A stretch of 25,013 nt of DNA, from the IMG/VR virus record IMGVR_UViG_3300033153_002573, positions 1 through 25,013 of that record; one strand, given 5' to 3'. Each line of letters begins with the position of its first letter. The first letter of the stretch is position 1. This DNA is from a virus. The notes under the pieces were generated by a model that had not been told where the DNA came from, did not search any database, and saw nothing but the letters and a program-made list of their open reading frames with translations. Below, one piece after another: positions 1 through 6,455 of this stretch. The position numbers and the translations under genes are program-made.

Positions 1-55
1 CAAGCATTCAGAATTACATAATTATAAATAGATTCTACCAGATTATGTCGATATA

Positions 56-75
56 AATTACATAATTATGTAATT
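56..75. repeat. Perfect 20-bp palindrome, candidate operator
   Basis: AATTACATAATTATGTAATT equals its own reverse complement over all 20 bases. The first 14 bases also occur as a separate copy at 12-25, so there is one full site and one left half-site plus centre about 44 bp apart. The pair lies just upstream of promoter P1 and the first gene. A dimeric DNA-binding protein site is the simplest reading, and the small HTH-like product of the gene at 144 is a possible ligand. In a region this AT-rich, part of the symmetry could be chance, but a 20/20 match with a repeated arm is hard to dismiss. Confidence 0.5.
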
Positions 76-91
76 CTATTTTAATATAATC

Positions 92-113
92 TTAATAATT
101 ATTTAGATATAAT
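92..113 (+). promoter_or_regulatory. Promoter P1 for the first rightward block
   Basis: A TATAAT hexamer at 108-113 is preceded by GA, giving GATATAAT, and by a TTAATAATTATT stretch. There is no convincing TTGACA -35 box. The same arrangement (TTAA, AT-rich spacer, GNTATAAT) recurs at 5731-5751 and 10779-10799, the other two intergenic gaps that carry no structured RNA. An ATCTTAAT element at 89-96 overlaps its upstream edge. The first start codon lies 30 bases after the -10, with GAAGGAG as ribosome binding site at 131-137. Called from sequence alone; AT-rich DNA produces false TATAAT boxes, and the agreement among three gaps is the main support. Confidence 0.55.
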
Positions 114-143
114 TTCATAATTAATAATTAGAAGGAGTCAGTA

Positions 144-377
144 ATGACATACGAAGAGTTGATAGCAAAGATAGCAGAGAGACCTAAGATGCAAGATAAT
201 GAGTATTATACATTATTACTAGACCATGCAGAGGTTATATTTCTTGAGACTTCTGCAAGAAAGAAAGCAGAGATTGCAAAAGAGTTAGGATTTAGTTATT
301 CGCAGGTATTCTCAGTAGCTTATAAGTTTATATTAGCGAGTGCACTAAAGGCGAGGCCAGTTTCTGGTCAAGCATAA
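144..377 (+). CDS. Small HTH-like protein, function unknown
   Basis: This 77-residue protein opens the rightward block. A GAAGGAG ribosome binding site lies seven bases before the ATG. Residues about 38-65 (ARKKAEIAKELGFSYSQVF onward) have the spacing of a helix-turn-helix: a basic helix, a Gly turn, then a second helix. The N-terminal third is helical and charged. There are no cysteines, signal peptide or membrane segment. Its position directly behind promoter P1 and the palindrome at 56-75 fits an early regulator, perhaps an autoregulator, but this is inference. No specific family was recognised. Confidence 0.7.
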   Translation: MTYEELIAKIAERPKMQDNEYYTLLLDHAEVIFLETSARKKAEIAKELGFSYSQVFSVAYKFILASALKARPVSGQA

Positions 378-386
378 GGGCTTAAC

Positions 387-470
387 ATGCAGAGGTTTAT
401 CAAAGAGTTCCAAAGACATAATATCAACATTACTCCAGCAGGGCAGTGGGAGCAAGAAACATGCTATTAA
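387..470 (+). other. Short ORF, probable displaced N-terminus of the primase
   Basis: An ATG at 387 opens a 27-codon frame that ends at TAA 468-470. An AAGGG stretch seven bases upstream could act as a ribosome binding site. The start reads MQRFIKEFQRHNINITPAG, which resembles the opening helix and strand (helix, then I-x-P) that normally precedes the first catalytic strand of Prim-Pol domains. The downstream primase frame is +1 relative to this one and stays open well upstream of its TTG start. The two pieces together would give a Prim-Pol N-terminus of normal length. It could be a programmed +1 shift, a real mutation, a sequencing error, or an unrelated leader peptide. Confidence 0.35.
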
Positions 471-489
471 TGCCAAGAGAGTAGATAAC

Positions 490-2730
490 TTGAGCTGGGA
501 AGACTCGAGATATCAAGATGATAACATGGGTAGGCACTTCATTGACAATACAGACTTAACAAATGGTATACTCGTGCTAGATATAGATGGATGCAAGACT
601 AAGATAACTAATAACCAAATGTATATAGAAGACCTAGACATAACGGTACCATTAGGACTATATACTGTTACAACGCAGCCTAATAAATATCATGTATATT
701 ATAGAGGTGATGTATCCGACATAGCAAATAGATTGAAGGGCTTGCACAACACTACAATTGATATATTCACTCATGGAACAGTATTTGAAGGTCATACATT
801 CTCACCAGACAATCAACTGATAGAAGGTGATATCCTACCGATACCAGCCAATCTAGCAGAGTCTATCTACGAGTATCAACTAGAGAAGAATCTCTCAACT
901 AGCAAGGCACTAAATACTTTAGGTCTCACCTCAAATATACAGAGATATAATCTAGTTAAGAGTTTCATCGCAGACACACTAGATACACAGAAGCAATGGA
1001 ATATGTTCTTCAAGATGGTGATTCCACTCGAGTATCAAGACAAGAAGCGAACTAAGAAGATAGATAACTACGAGCTATCTTACGACCTATTCAATAAGCT
1101 CTGTGTTAAGCTAACTACTACGAGTGAATTAGATTTCAATCAACATACAATGCCTGCTATTCGCAAGCTGCTCCAAATGTGGAATATTGACCCAGATTCA
1201 CCGCAAAGCCAGCAGCAGTTGAATAATATACTGCCAAGCTTACCACAACACGAGTCTGAATTTAACTATCAGATTGAAAATGATGTGAAGACATTTCAGG
1301 AGCATCTCGACCATCAGAAGGGTACTGACTCACCGGTGTTTTATACATTCAAGGGCAGCAGACTATACTATATAGAAATAGATAAGTTCAGTCATGTGCC
1401 GAAACAGAACGGTGACTCTTATCTATTAGAAGAGAAGGCGATGGCTAAGATGCACCCAGAACGTAACATTGAGAATGAAGAGGGTAGAGTGATAGGTTGG
1501 GATAGTAACGTGCCACTAGTGTATCTGATTAACAATCCATACAAGCCACAGTATGAACTAGATTTCAAGACAGAGCGGCATACTATTAACCTCTACCAAC
1601 CTACCGAGTATGTAGAGCAGGCAACTGCTAACTCAGAACTACGAGCAGATAATTTGATATACAAGACTATTTACTCTACAATAGGTCCCATATGGTATGA
1701 CCTCTACATGGCATATGCTGCACAGATAGTGTTCGGAAGCAGTAGTCCTACTATGGTGATGTGGATGTCTGCGCTCAAGACTGAACTTGGTGGTTCTGGT
1801 AAGTCAGTTGTTACTCTGGAATTGTTCTCATTGATTCTAGGTTCAGCAGCAGCGGCAGTAGACCACAAGACTGTGTCCTCAGGGTGGGGTGATATCGTAT
1901 CAGCTACGAAGGTGCTCTCCCTTGAGGATATGCCTGAACTGAACAAAGAGTGGGAAACAGTATACTCTAACATTAAACAGCAGAATACTAACTCATATAG
2001 AAAGCTGAACATGAAGGGTTCTAGCATAGTGAGTGAAAGAGTCTCTATTGCGATTACAGGCTCAACCAATCATAGGCTCAAGCTTAGCCCGAGTGATAGA
2101 AGATTCTTGTGCTTAGAACCTGCACACTTCCATGGGCTAACAGAGCCTCTGAATGAGCAAGACCAAATCAAACTATCACAGATTCTAGGTTCACATGAAT
2201 ATAATGACGAGGTGCAAGCATTTGTGGACCACCTACTATACTTACACAAGGAGGGATTCGATGAAGAGATACAACGTGCGTTATTCATACAAGCACCTGA
2301 AACAGAGTTTAGACACAAGTGGATAGGTGGCGGTGAAAGCAATACGCTGAATATGCTACATTCTATGTCTAGACCGAGAGACCTACTGGATAACATCAAG
2401 CTAGGTAGTAAAGATGATATTACAGCAGAAACTATTGCTGAACTATTTGAAGATATCTGTCGAGCTTACCAACCGGTTAATAACAAATCAGCGGTTAGTT
2501 GGAAGTGGTTTGAAGAAATGCTCCCACTAGTGCAGAGTGACAAATACTCTGAGCAGACTTACAGCAAGGCATCTATTAGTAAGATGTTGCATATCGACTT
2601 CAAGAATGTTGGTACATATGCGAAGAGTTGGGACGATAGGAACTGGCCTGCAAGTGGCTACACATTTACATTGCTAGAGAGTGCTTATGAAGAGTATCTA
2701 GAAATTATAAAAGAATTAAAGGGTATATAA
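490..2730 (+). CDS. AEP-type primase (Prim-Pol) fused to SF3 helicase
   Basis: This 746-residue protein should synthesise primers and unwind DNA at the phage fork. The N-terminal domain has the archaeo-eukaryotic primase pattern: D31-I-D33 in a hydrophobic strand (ILVLDIDG), H68 in the KYHVYYR strand, and D91 in TIDIF. The C-terminal domain is an SF3/D5-like ATPase with Walker A GGSGKS (K438), acidic Walker B-like LSLED (E479, D480), a sensor Asn in TGSTN (N527) and a basic finger in SDRRF (R537, R538). A TTG start is used because there is no in-frame ATG upstream; AAGAGAG lies about eight bases before it. Only 30 residues precede the DID motif, fewer than usual, and a candidate missing piece lies in another frame at 387-470. 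The gene overlaps the next start by one base (TAATG). Confidence 0.85.
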   Translation: MSWEDSRYQDDNMGRHFIDNTDLTNGILVLDIDGCKTKITNNQMYIEDLDITVPLGLYTVTTQPNKYHVYYRGDVSDIANRLKGLHNTTIDIFTHGTVFEGHTFSPDNQLIEGDILPIPANLAESIYEYQLEKNLSTSKALNTLGLTSNIQRYNLVKSFIADTLDTQKQWNMFFKMVIPLEYQDKKRTKKIDNYELSYDLFNKLCVKLTTTSELDFNQHTMPAIRKLLQMWNIDPDSPQSQQQLNNILPSLPQHESEFNYQIENDVKTFQEHLDHQKGTDSPVFYTFKGSRLYYIEIDKFSHVPKQNGDSYLLEEKAMAKMHPERNIENEEGRVIGWDSNVPLVYLINNPYKPQYELDFKTERHTINLYQPTEYVEQATANSELRADNLIYKTIYSTIGPIWYDLYMAYAAQIVFGSSSPTMVMWMSALKTELGGSGKSVVTLELFSLILGSAAAAVDHKTVSSGWGDIVSATKVLSLEDMPELNKEWETVYSNIKQQNTNSYRKLNMKGSSIVSERVSIAITGSTNHRLKLSPSDRRFLCLEPAHFHGLTEPLNEQDQIKLSQILGSHEYNDEVQAFVDHLLYLHKEGFDEEIQRALFIQAPETEFRHKWIGGGESNTLNMLHSMSRPRDLLDNIKLGSKDDITAETIAELFEDICRAYQPVNNKSAVSWKWFEEMLPLVQSDKYSEQTYSKASISKMLHIDFKNVGTYAKSWDDRNWPASGYTFTLLESAYEEYLEIIKELKGI

Positions 2731-2903
2731 TGAACAATTGTATAAGTTGCAAACATTTCACAAAGTATGATAAATCTCATGCTACTTGTGATAGTGGTAG
2801 TATGTTGATAAGGTCAGCGAGAATACCTCTCAAATATTTCAAGAAATTCAAGTGCTCAGAGTACTTAGTTAAGGAGACAAAACATGTACATAAAAACAAT
2901 TGA
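2730..2903 (+). CDS. Small zinc-binding protein, CxxC type
   Basis: A 57-residue frame starts at ATG 2730, overlapping the primase stop as TAATG, with AAGGG upstream. The start MNNCISCKHF gives C4 and C7, and two further cysteines lie at about C20 and C42 (KKFKCSEY). This C-x2-C...C...C arrangement is common in tiny phage proteins and is expected to bind one zinc. The 3' end runs 20 bases into the next gene, whose own AAGGAG lies inside this frame. Translational coupling on both sides supports it as real. The partner and role are unknown. Confidence 0.65.
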   Translation: MNNCISCKHFTKYDKSHATCDSGSMLIRSARIPLKYFKKFKCSEYLVKETKHVHKNN

Positions 2904-3126
2904 TGGTGGATACATATATCCTGATGAGCCACAACTCGGCAAGCTACCAGATGAAGAAGAGATAGTTGAAGATTTTGATAATGAGATAGTAGACTATATT
3001 AAGCAGGTAATGGCAGATGATGAGTATGATGACTTACCAGAGTATGTTACTATGACTGATTCTCTTAGCGGTGTGCTAATTGATATACTGGTTGAAGATT
3101 ACATGACTCACCATACAGTGAGATAG
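2884..3126 (+). CDS. Acidic small protein, unknown
   Basis: An 80-residue protein with a strong ribosome binding site (AAGGAG, seven bases from the ATG). It is markedly acidic, with clusters PDEEEIVEDFDNE and ADDEYDDLPE. There are no cysteines or membrane segments. Small acidic phage proteins made early are often inhibitors that bind host enzymes or mimic DNA, but nothing here points to a target. It lies in a run of short, closely packed genes between the primase and the SF1 helicase. Confidence 0.7.
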   Translation: MYIKTIDGGYIYPDEPQLGKLPDEEEIVEDFDNEIVDYIKQVMADDEYDDLPEYVTMTDSLSGVLIDILVEDYMTHHTVR

Positions 3127-3134
3127 GAGAACAG

Positions 3135-3614
3135 ATGAAATTACATATATTTAAAGCACATAAACAAGGTATAACAGAAGCTATGCAAGAGACACTAACT
3201 ATGTCTAAGGCATTAGGTAGACCTCTTAAAGATTACTGCATTCAAGAAGTTAAAGAAGATGTTTATATCTATGCTAATGAAGATAGGAATGAGTTAGATT
3301 TAGACGAACTTTTATATAAAGTAGAACAACTCCGTAAAAAACCTAATAGTACTATGTCTATACATGGAGGTACTAAGCCTGCTGGACGTTATGACTATTT
3401 CAGCTATGTTAGGTTTATAGCTACCATAGATACTATTAAGGACACTATTGAGCCTCACCAAATAGAAGAGGCTATGAAACTACTAGTTAAGAAGCATATG
3501 GGTTTAAAGTCTTATGCTAACCTAGATTGTAAGATAATGGACTTGTATAAGTCAGAGGTTATAACATGGGAAGAGGCCACAGAAGCTATGCACAAGCAAT
3601 GTGAGATATTATGA
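3135..3614 (+). CDS. Hypothetical protein, 159 aa
   Basis: Starts at ATG 3135 with GGAGAA just upstream, nine bases after the previous stop. The sequence is mixed alpha/beta and soluble, with a charged central part (VEQLRKKPNSTMSIHGG) and helical C-terminal half. No catalytic motif or known fold was recognised. Its stop overlaps the ATG of the next small membrane protein (ATGA), so the two are probably co-translated. Confidence 0.75.
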   Translation: MKLHIFKAHKQGITEAMQETLTMSKALGRPLKDYCIQEVKEDVYIYANEDRNELDLDELLYKVEQLRKKPNSTMSIHGGTKPAGRYDYFSYVRFIATIDTIKDTIEPHQIEEAMKLLVKKHMGLKSYANLDCKIMDLYKSEVITWEEATEAMHKQCEIL

Positions 3615-3727
3615 CAAATTATATAATAGTTGATAATGGTATGCTACCACTATGGATAGCACAAGCATTTGTATCATTTGTGTTCTTTGGTATGGCTGTT
3701 TGGATATTATTGGAGCATGAAGGATAA
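3611..3727 (+). CDS. Tiny single-span membrane protein
   Basis: This 38-codon frame overlaps the previous stop as ATGA. It has a short N-terminal head, one hydrophobic stretch of about 22 residues (LWIAQAFVSFVFFGMAVWIL), and the short polar tail LEHEG. This is a textbook single transmembrane helix. Such early phage peptides can act on the host membrane, for example in superinfection exclusion or inhibition of host functions, but no specific role can be assigned. Support comes from the coupled start, the clean hydrophobic profile and the next gene starting four bases after its stop. Confidence 0.6.
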   Translation: MTNYIIVDNGMLPLWIAQAFVSFVFFGMAVWILLEHEG

Positions 3728-3730
3728 GTG

Positions 3731-3883
3731 ATGAGCATTGAAGCACAACTAAAACTGTTCAATCTTTACAAAGGTAAAACGATTAAAGAAGTTGCATACA
3801 GAATGAGTATTGCTGAGATATACTACGAGCAGAGAAAGCTTGCACAGCGAGTTAGACTTGCTGGATTAACGATAGGAGAATGA
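3731..3883 (+). CDS. Tiny HTH-like protein
   Basis: A 50-residue frame with AAGGA seven bases before its ATG. Residues about 13-42 (KGKTIKEVAYRMSIAEIYYE) look like a helix-turn-helix of the sigma region 4 or small regulator kind: a T-I-K-E-V-A helix, a short turn, then a recognition-type helix. The last codons lie just before the next gene. It is too small to assign to a family. It may be a DNA-binding regulator acting in the early region. Confidence 0.55.
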   Translation: MSIEAQLKLFNLYKGKTIKEVAYRMSIAEIYYEQRKLAQRVRLAGLTIGE

Positions 3884-3884
3884 G

Positions 3885-4157
3885 ATGTCACATTACAGAA
3901 AGAATAAACATGATTTGGTATATACATTATCTCAGCCTGAACTGAGGAACTTACTAACTGCTCGTATAGGTACAGTAACAGAAGAGTTTGTTAAGTATGT
4001 ATATGATGGATACACTTTTGCTATGGGAATGAAAGCGATTAGAAAACCTAAGACTAGGAAGCATGTACAGCTAGCATTCCATAGAAGTTGTGAGAGTAAA
4101 GAAGATGCTCAACTATGGGTTAACAAAGCTGTTAGATATACTAAAGCATTAAACTAA
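3885..4157 (+). CDS. Hypothetical basic protein, 90 aa
   Basis: ATG lies one base after the previous stop and uses GATAGGAGA as ribosome binding site. The protein is basic, with a YRKNKHD start and a central KAIRKPKTRKHVQ stretch, and is predicted mostly helical. A nucleic-acid contact is plausible from the charge alone. No family recognised. Confidence 0.65.
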   Translation: MSHYRKNKHDLVYTLSQPELRNLLTARIGTVTEEFVKYVYDGYTFAMGMKAIRKPKTRKHVQLAFHRSCESKEDAQLWVNKAVRYTKALN

Positions 4158-4167
4158 GGATTAGCAA

Positions 4168-4347
4168 ATGTTAATAGACCAAATCAAACAATACATGAGC
4201 ACAAACGTTGGATATACAAAGAAGCAATACTATAAGATGGTTGCAGATAAATTTGGTATATCTCAAAACGATGCAAAGGAATATGTTGTCTTTGTAATTG
4301 ATAATAGAATAGGAGTTAATGATTCTATTGATGTGGGAGAGCAATAA
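4168..4347 (+). CDS. Small HTH-like protein, 59 aa
   Basis: An AAGGA ribosome binding site precedes ATG 4168, and the frame ends at TAA 4345-4347. Residues about 18-40 (KKQYYKMVADKFGISQNDAK) have the helix, Gly-Ile-Ser turn and helix order of a small HTH. A reading frame on the opposite strand covers the same bases but has no ribosome binding site and opposes the local gene direction. The last base of the stop is the first base of the ATG of a 10-codon peptide frame at 4347. Confidence 0.6.
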   Translation: MLIDQIKQYMSTNVGYTKKQYYKMVADKFGISQNDAKEYVVFVIDNRIGVNDSIDVGEQ

Positions 4348-4379
4348 TGGCAATACAAACTAGAATGAGGAATAAATAA
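4347..4379 (+). other. Ten-codon peptide frame coupling two genes
   Basis: ATG 4347 overlaps the previous stop (TAATG) and the frame MAIQTRMRNK ends at TAA 4377-4379, which overlaps the helicase ATG at 4379 in the same way. GAGGAA for the helicase lies inside it. The two one-base overlaps could pass ribosomes from the upstream gene to the helicase. It may have no peptide function at all. Confidence 0.3.
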
Positions 4380-5674
4380 TGCTAGAACAAGTAAGTAATT
4401 TTGACCAAGAGATAAAATTCATTGAGGGTTTTGCAGGTAGTGGGAAGAGCACAGAGTTGGCAAGGAAGGCAGATAGTAAGACTCTGGTTTTAACTCCTAC
4501 CCACAAAGCTGCGGCAGTACTGCAAGCAAAGGGTGTAGATAATGTGTATACTATTCACTCAACACTCAAGCTAGTACCAACACTGAATCAGAACTACAGA
4601 CCAGGTAAACAGAAGATACAGAAACTCAAGAAGATTGGCGATACAGACTTATCAGCTTTAACTGATGTATTTATTGATGAATACTCTATGATTAATCAAG
4701 AGATACTAGACCTACTTCTAGAGGTTCTACCTGCTGAATGTAAAGTGACAGTATTCGGTGACCCTTATCAGTTACCTCCTGTTGATGGTGAGCCTGTAGA
4801 AGCAGGTTTATATACTGATGATATCACAGAGCTAACGACTCAGCACAGAGCAGAAGCACCAGAGGTTGTAGAAACTTTTATGAGGTTTATGAATTTTATC
4901 AAGAGTGGTAAAGAAATGAATCTGCAATTCAACAAAGGTATCAAGCGAGGTACTCTAGATAACTTTAATCCTGAGACCGACAGAGCATTAGCATATACTA
5001 ATGCTAGAGTGATACAGATTAATACAGAGATAGCAGAGAAGCTAGGACTAGATAGAGAATACAATCTAGGTGAGAAACTAGTAGCTAATGTTCTTGACTG
5101 TATATTGATAGATAACACTGTGCCAGCTGCCAACGGTTATATCTATCCTAACTGTTTATCTAAAGGTAAGCTGAAAGAAGGTGGTGAGCTTGCAATGAAG
5201 GTTTCTGAAACAGAAGCTAACATCAGCAAGTTTGGTACAGATTTATCAGACTATCAAAACTGTACAATAGAACATAATGGTAAGAACTATTCTATCTATT
5301 ATGATGTAGAACATTACAAGAATGACCAGATACTGAAAGCAGAGGTAGATAAAGCACAAGCATTTGTCTATGCTAATAATGACATACCAGAAGATACTCC
5401 TCTAGTTAAGTGGTGTCAACAGAATAGACAAGGTAAAGGAGTGAGAGAAAGAGGTTGGGCTTGGTCTAAATATATAGCTCATCAGAACTTGGTGTTCAAT
5501 TTGCAGCGACCATTTGCTACGACTATTCACAAGAGTCAAGGTTCAGAGTTCTCTACTGTTTATATAGCACAAGAGGATATAAAGAAAGCGATACGAAATG
5601 GATATTATGTTAACTATGCAAGGTTAATGTACGTAGCACTGAGCAGAGCTATACACAAGGTAGTAATAATATAG
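4379..5674 (+). CDS. Dda/RecD-like SF1 DNA helicase
   Basis: This 431-residue ATPase should translocate 5'-3' on single-stranded DNA, as T4 Dda does, helping replication initiation or recombination. Visible motifs in order: Walker A GFAGSGKST (K23), motif Ia LTPTHKAAAVL, Walker B FIDEYSM near residue 100, motif III GDPYQLPPV near 125, an arginine in TQHRAEA, UvrD-like C-terminal motif TTIHKSQGSEF, and motif VI YVALSRA near the end. Length is close to Dda (about 440). Between motifs IV and V an insertion (about 255-345) corresponds to the 2B/SH3 region and is poorly conserved. It is the last gene before promoter P2. Confidence 0.9.
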   Translation: MLEQVSNFDQEIKFIEGFAGSGKSTELARKADSKTLVLTPTHKAAAVLQAKGVDNVYTIHSTLKLVPTLNQNYRPGKQKIQKLKKIGDTDLSALTDVFIDEYSMINQEILDLLLEVLPAECKVTVFGDPYQLPPVDGEPVEAGLYTDDITELTTQHRAEAPEVVETFMRFMNFIKSGKEMNLQFNKGIKRGTLDNFNPETDRALAYTNARVIQINTEIAEKLGLDREYNLGEKLVANVLDCILIDNTVPAANGYIYPNCLSKGKLKEGGELAMKVSETEANISKFGTDLSDYQNCTIEHNGKNYSIYYDVEHYKNDQILKAEVDKAQAFVYANNDIPEDTPLVKWCQQNRQGKGVRERGWAWSKYIAHQNLVFNLQRPFATTIHKSQGSEFSTVYIAQEDIKKAIRNGYYVNYARLMYVALSRAIHKVVII

Positions 5675-5717
5675 ATTGTCCCTGATGAAGTTCACACAAA
5701 TATAATTATATAGAATC

Positions 5718-5751
5718 TCTTAATATTAAATTAAGAATAATACGATATAAT
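5718..5751 (+). promoter_or_regulatory. Promoter P2 with inverted ATTAAGA element
   Basis: In the 138-base gap after the helicase, TATAAT lies at 5746-5751 inside CGATATAAT. The upstream TTAAGAATAATAC (5731-5743) matches the P3 sequence TTAAGATTAATAT base for base except two positions. TCTTAAT (5718-5724) and ATTAAGA (5730-5736) form a 7-bp inverted repeat with a 5-base spacer overlapping the promoter's upstream edge, so a regulator could sit there. The first gene follows 61 bases after the -10. No factor-independent terminator for the upstream block was found in this gap. Confidence 0.55.
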
Positions 5752-5812
5752 TATCTTATCTATTTAATATAGAATCAAATTTAAAAAATCCCACAGGGTA
5801 AGGAAATTTATT

Positions 5813-6259
5813 ATGGCAACTAAAAAAGAAGTATTTGAAAGCGCATTGGTTATTTGTACGGAGTTAAAACTTGGTGACGAAGCTATCGCAGCATTCACAG
5901 AGTTACTTGAGCCTAAGAAAGGTGGAGCACAGTTCAACATCGAAGATGTGACTGAGGTTGACGCTGAAGGCGTTATCACACACATCCTTGATTCTGTATT
6001 TGATGTTATGGTACCAGTATTTGATGCTGAAGGTAACCCTAACTTTTATGAAAAACCAGACACTGAGCTTGGTTGGTCACGTTTCTCTAAAGCAGCTGAG
6101 AAATCACGTAAAGACCGTGAGAAAACTTTCAAAGCTACTGAGAAAGCAGTATTCACTGATGTTATGTCAGGTGATGTTTCTCCAGAAGAAGCAAAAGAGC
6201 TTATGGCTGAAGCAGAAGCAGCAAGAAAAGAAGTTATCATACCTGATGGTTTAGTATAA
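5813..6259 (+). CDS. Unknown soluble protein, probably abundant
   Basis: A 148-residue protein heading the second block, with AAGGAAA upstream of ATG. It is acidic and largely helical; residues about 88-140 are a charged coiled-coil-like segment (KAAEKSRKDREKTFKATEK, later EEAKELMAEAEAARKE). The central part holds a beta-rich VMVPVFDAEGNPNF stretch. Codon choice differs from the first block, with more CGT for Arg and more GAG/GCT, as in the SSB downstream, which suggests strong expression. No family was recognised. A frame inside it on the same strand (5958-6254) is a shadow. A structured non-coding gap follows. Confidence 0.75.
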   Translation: MATKKEVFESALVICTELKLGDEAIAAFTELLEPKKGGAQFNIEDVTEVDAEGVITHILDSVFDVMVPVFDAEGNPNFYEKPDTELGWSRFSKAAEKSRKDREKTFKATEKAVFTDVMSGDVSPEEAKELMAEAEAARKEVIIPDGLV

Positions 6260-6288
6260 CACAATACTGAATTCCCTCTACATGAGGG

Positions 6289-6340
6289 GACTTAGTGATG
6301 AGCATTGACTCCCAGAGTTGTGCGTGCTCATCACTAAGTC
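6289..6340 (+). other. 16-bp perfect stem-loop
   Basis: GACTTAGTGATGAGCA at 6289-6304 is the exact reverse complement of 6325-6340. The loop GACTCCCAGAGTT can fold into an inner stem of five pairs (one G-U). As RNA this is a long, nearly continuous duplex of the kind cut by RNase III. It shares bases 6289-6290 with the smaller hairpin at 6272-6290, so the two compete at their junction. Both strands can form it because the arms are perfect. Confidence 0.65.
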
Positions 6341-6377
6341 TAGGTTCCACCCCATAAAATGATTAACAACTGCAATA

Positions 6378-6435
6378 CCTCGGTGGCAGTGACCTGACTC
6401 GGAAAACACTCGGTAGAAATACTTAATACACTCGA
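6378..6435 (+). repeat. Reiterated CTCGG elements
   Basis: CTCGG occurs at 6379-6383, 6398-6402 and 6409-6413, with a variant CTCGA at 6431-6435; three of the four are preceded by A. Start-to-start steps are 19, 11 and 22 bases, close to whole helical turns, so the elements would lie roughly on one face of the DNA. This is an iteron-like pattern next to a long inverted repeat, upstream of the SSB gene. The units are only five bases, so significance is limited. Confidence 0.35.
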
Positions 6436-6455
6436 AATAAAACAAAGGCAATATA

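Larger units (their letters stand above)
6260..6455 (+). ncRNA. Structured non-coding gap with long hairpin
   Basis: These 196 bases have no supportable gene and are less AT-rich than other gaps. A first hairpin is UUCCCUC/GAGGGGA (6272-6278 with 6284-6290, loop UACAU). A second is a perfect 16-bp stem, 6289-6304 with 6325-6340, whose 20-base loop holds a further stem (307-311 with 315-319 after 6000). A third, weaker hairpin pairs ACTGC 6369-6373 with GCAGT 6386-6390. CTCGG elements follow. There is no U-run after the long stem, so it is not a standard terminator. An RNase III processing site, as in T7 mRNAs, an RNA element controlling the SSB gene, or an origin are all possible. Confidence 0.45.

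Noticed and set aside
4171-4353. Hydrophobic frame on the - strand
   Set aside because: It opposes all neighbours, has no ribosome site, and lies opposite a better-supported + strand gene.
5738-5745. TAATACGA resembling the start of a T7 RNA polymerase promoter
   Set aside because: Only eight bases match, the CTCACTATAG part is missing, and the other two promoter gaps do not share it. A host-type -10 explains all three.
5958-6254. 98-codon + strand frame inside the 148-residue gene
   Set aside because: A shadow in another frame with unlikely composition and no ribosome site.
6341-6353. GGTTCCACCCC resembling a tRNA T-arm
   Set aside because: The loop lacks the needed purine after TTC, and no acceptor stem or anticodon arm can be built around it.
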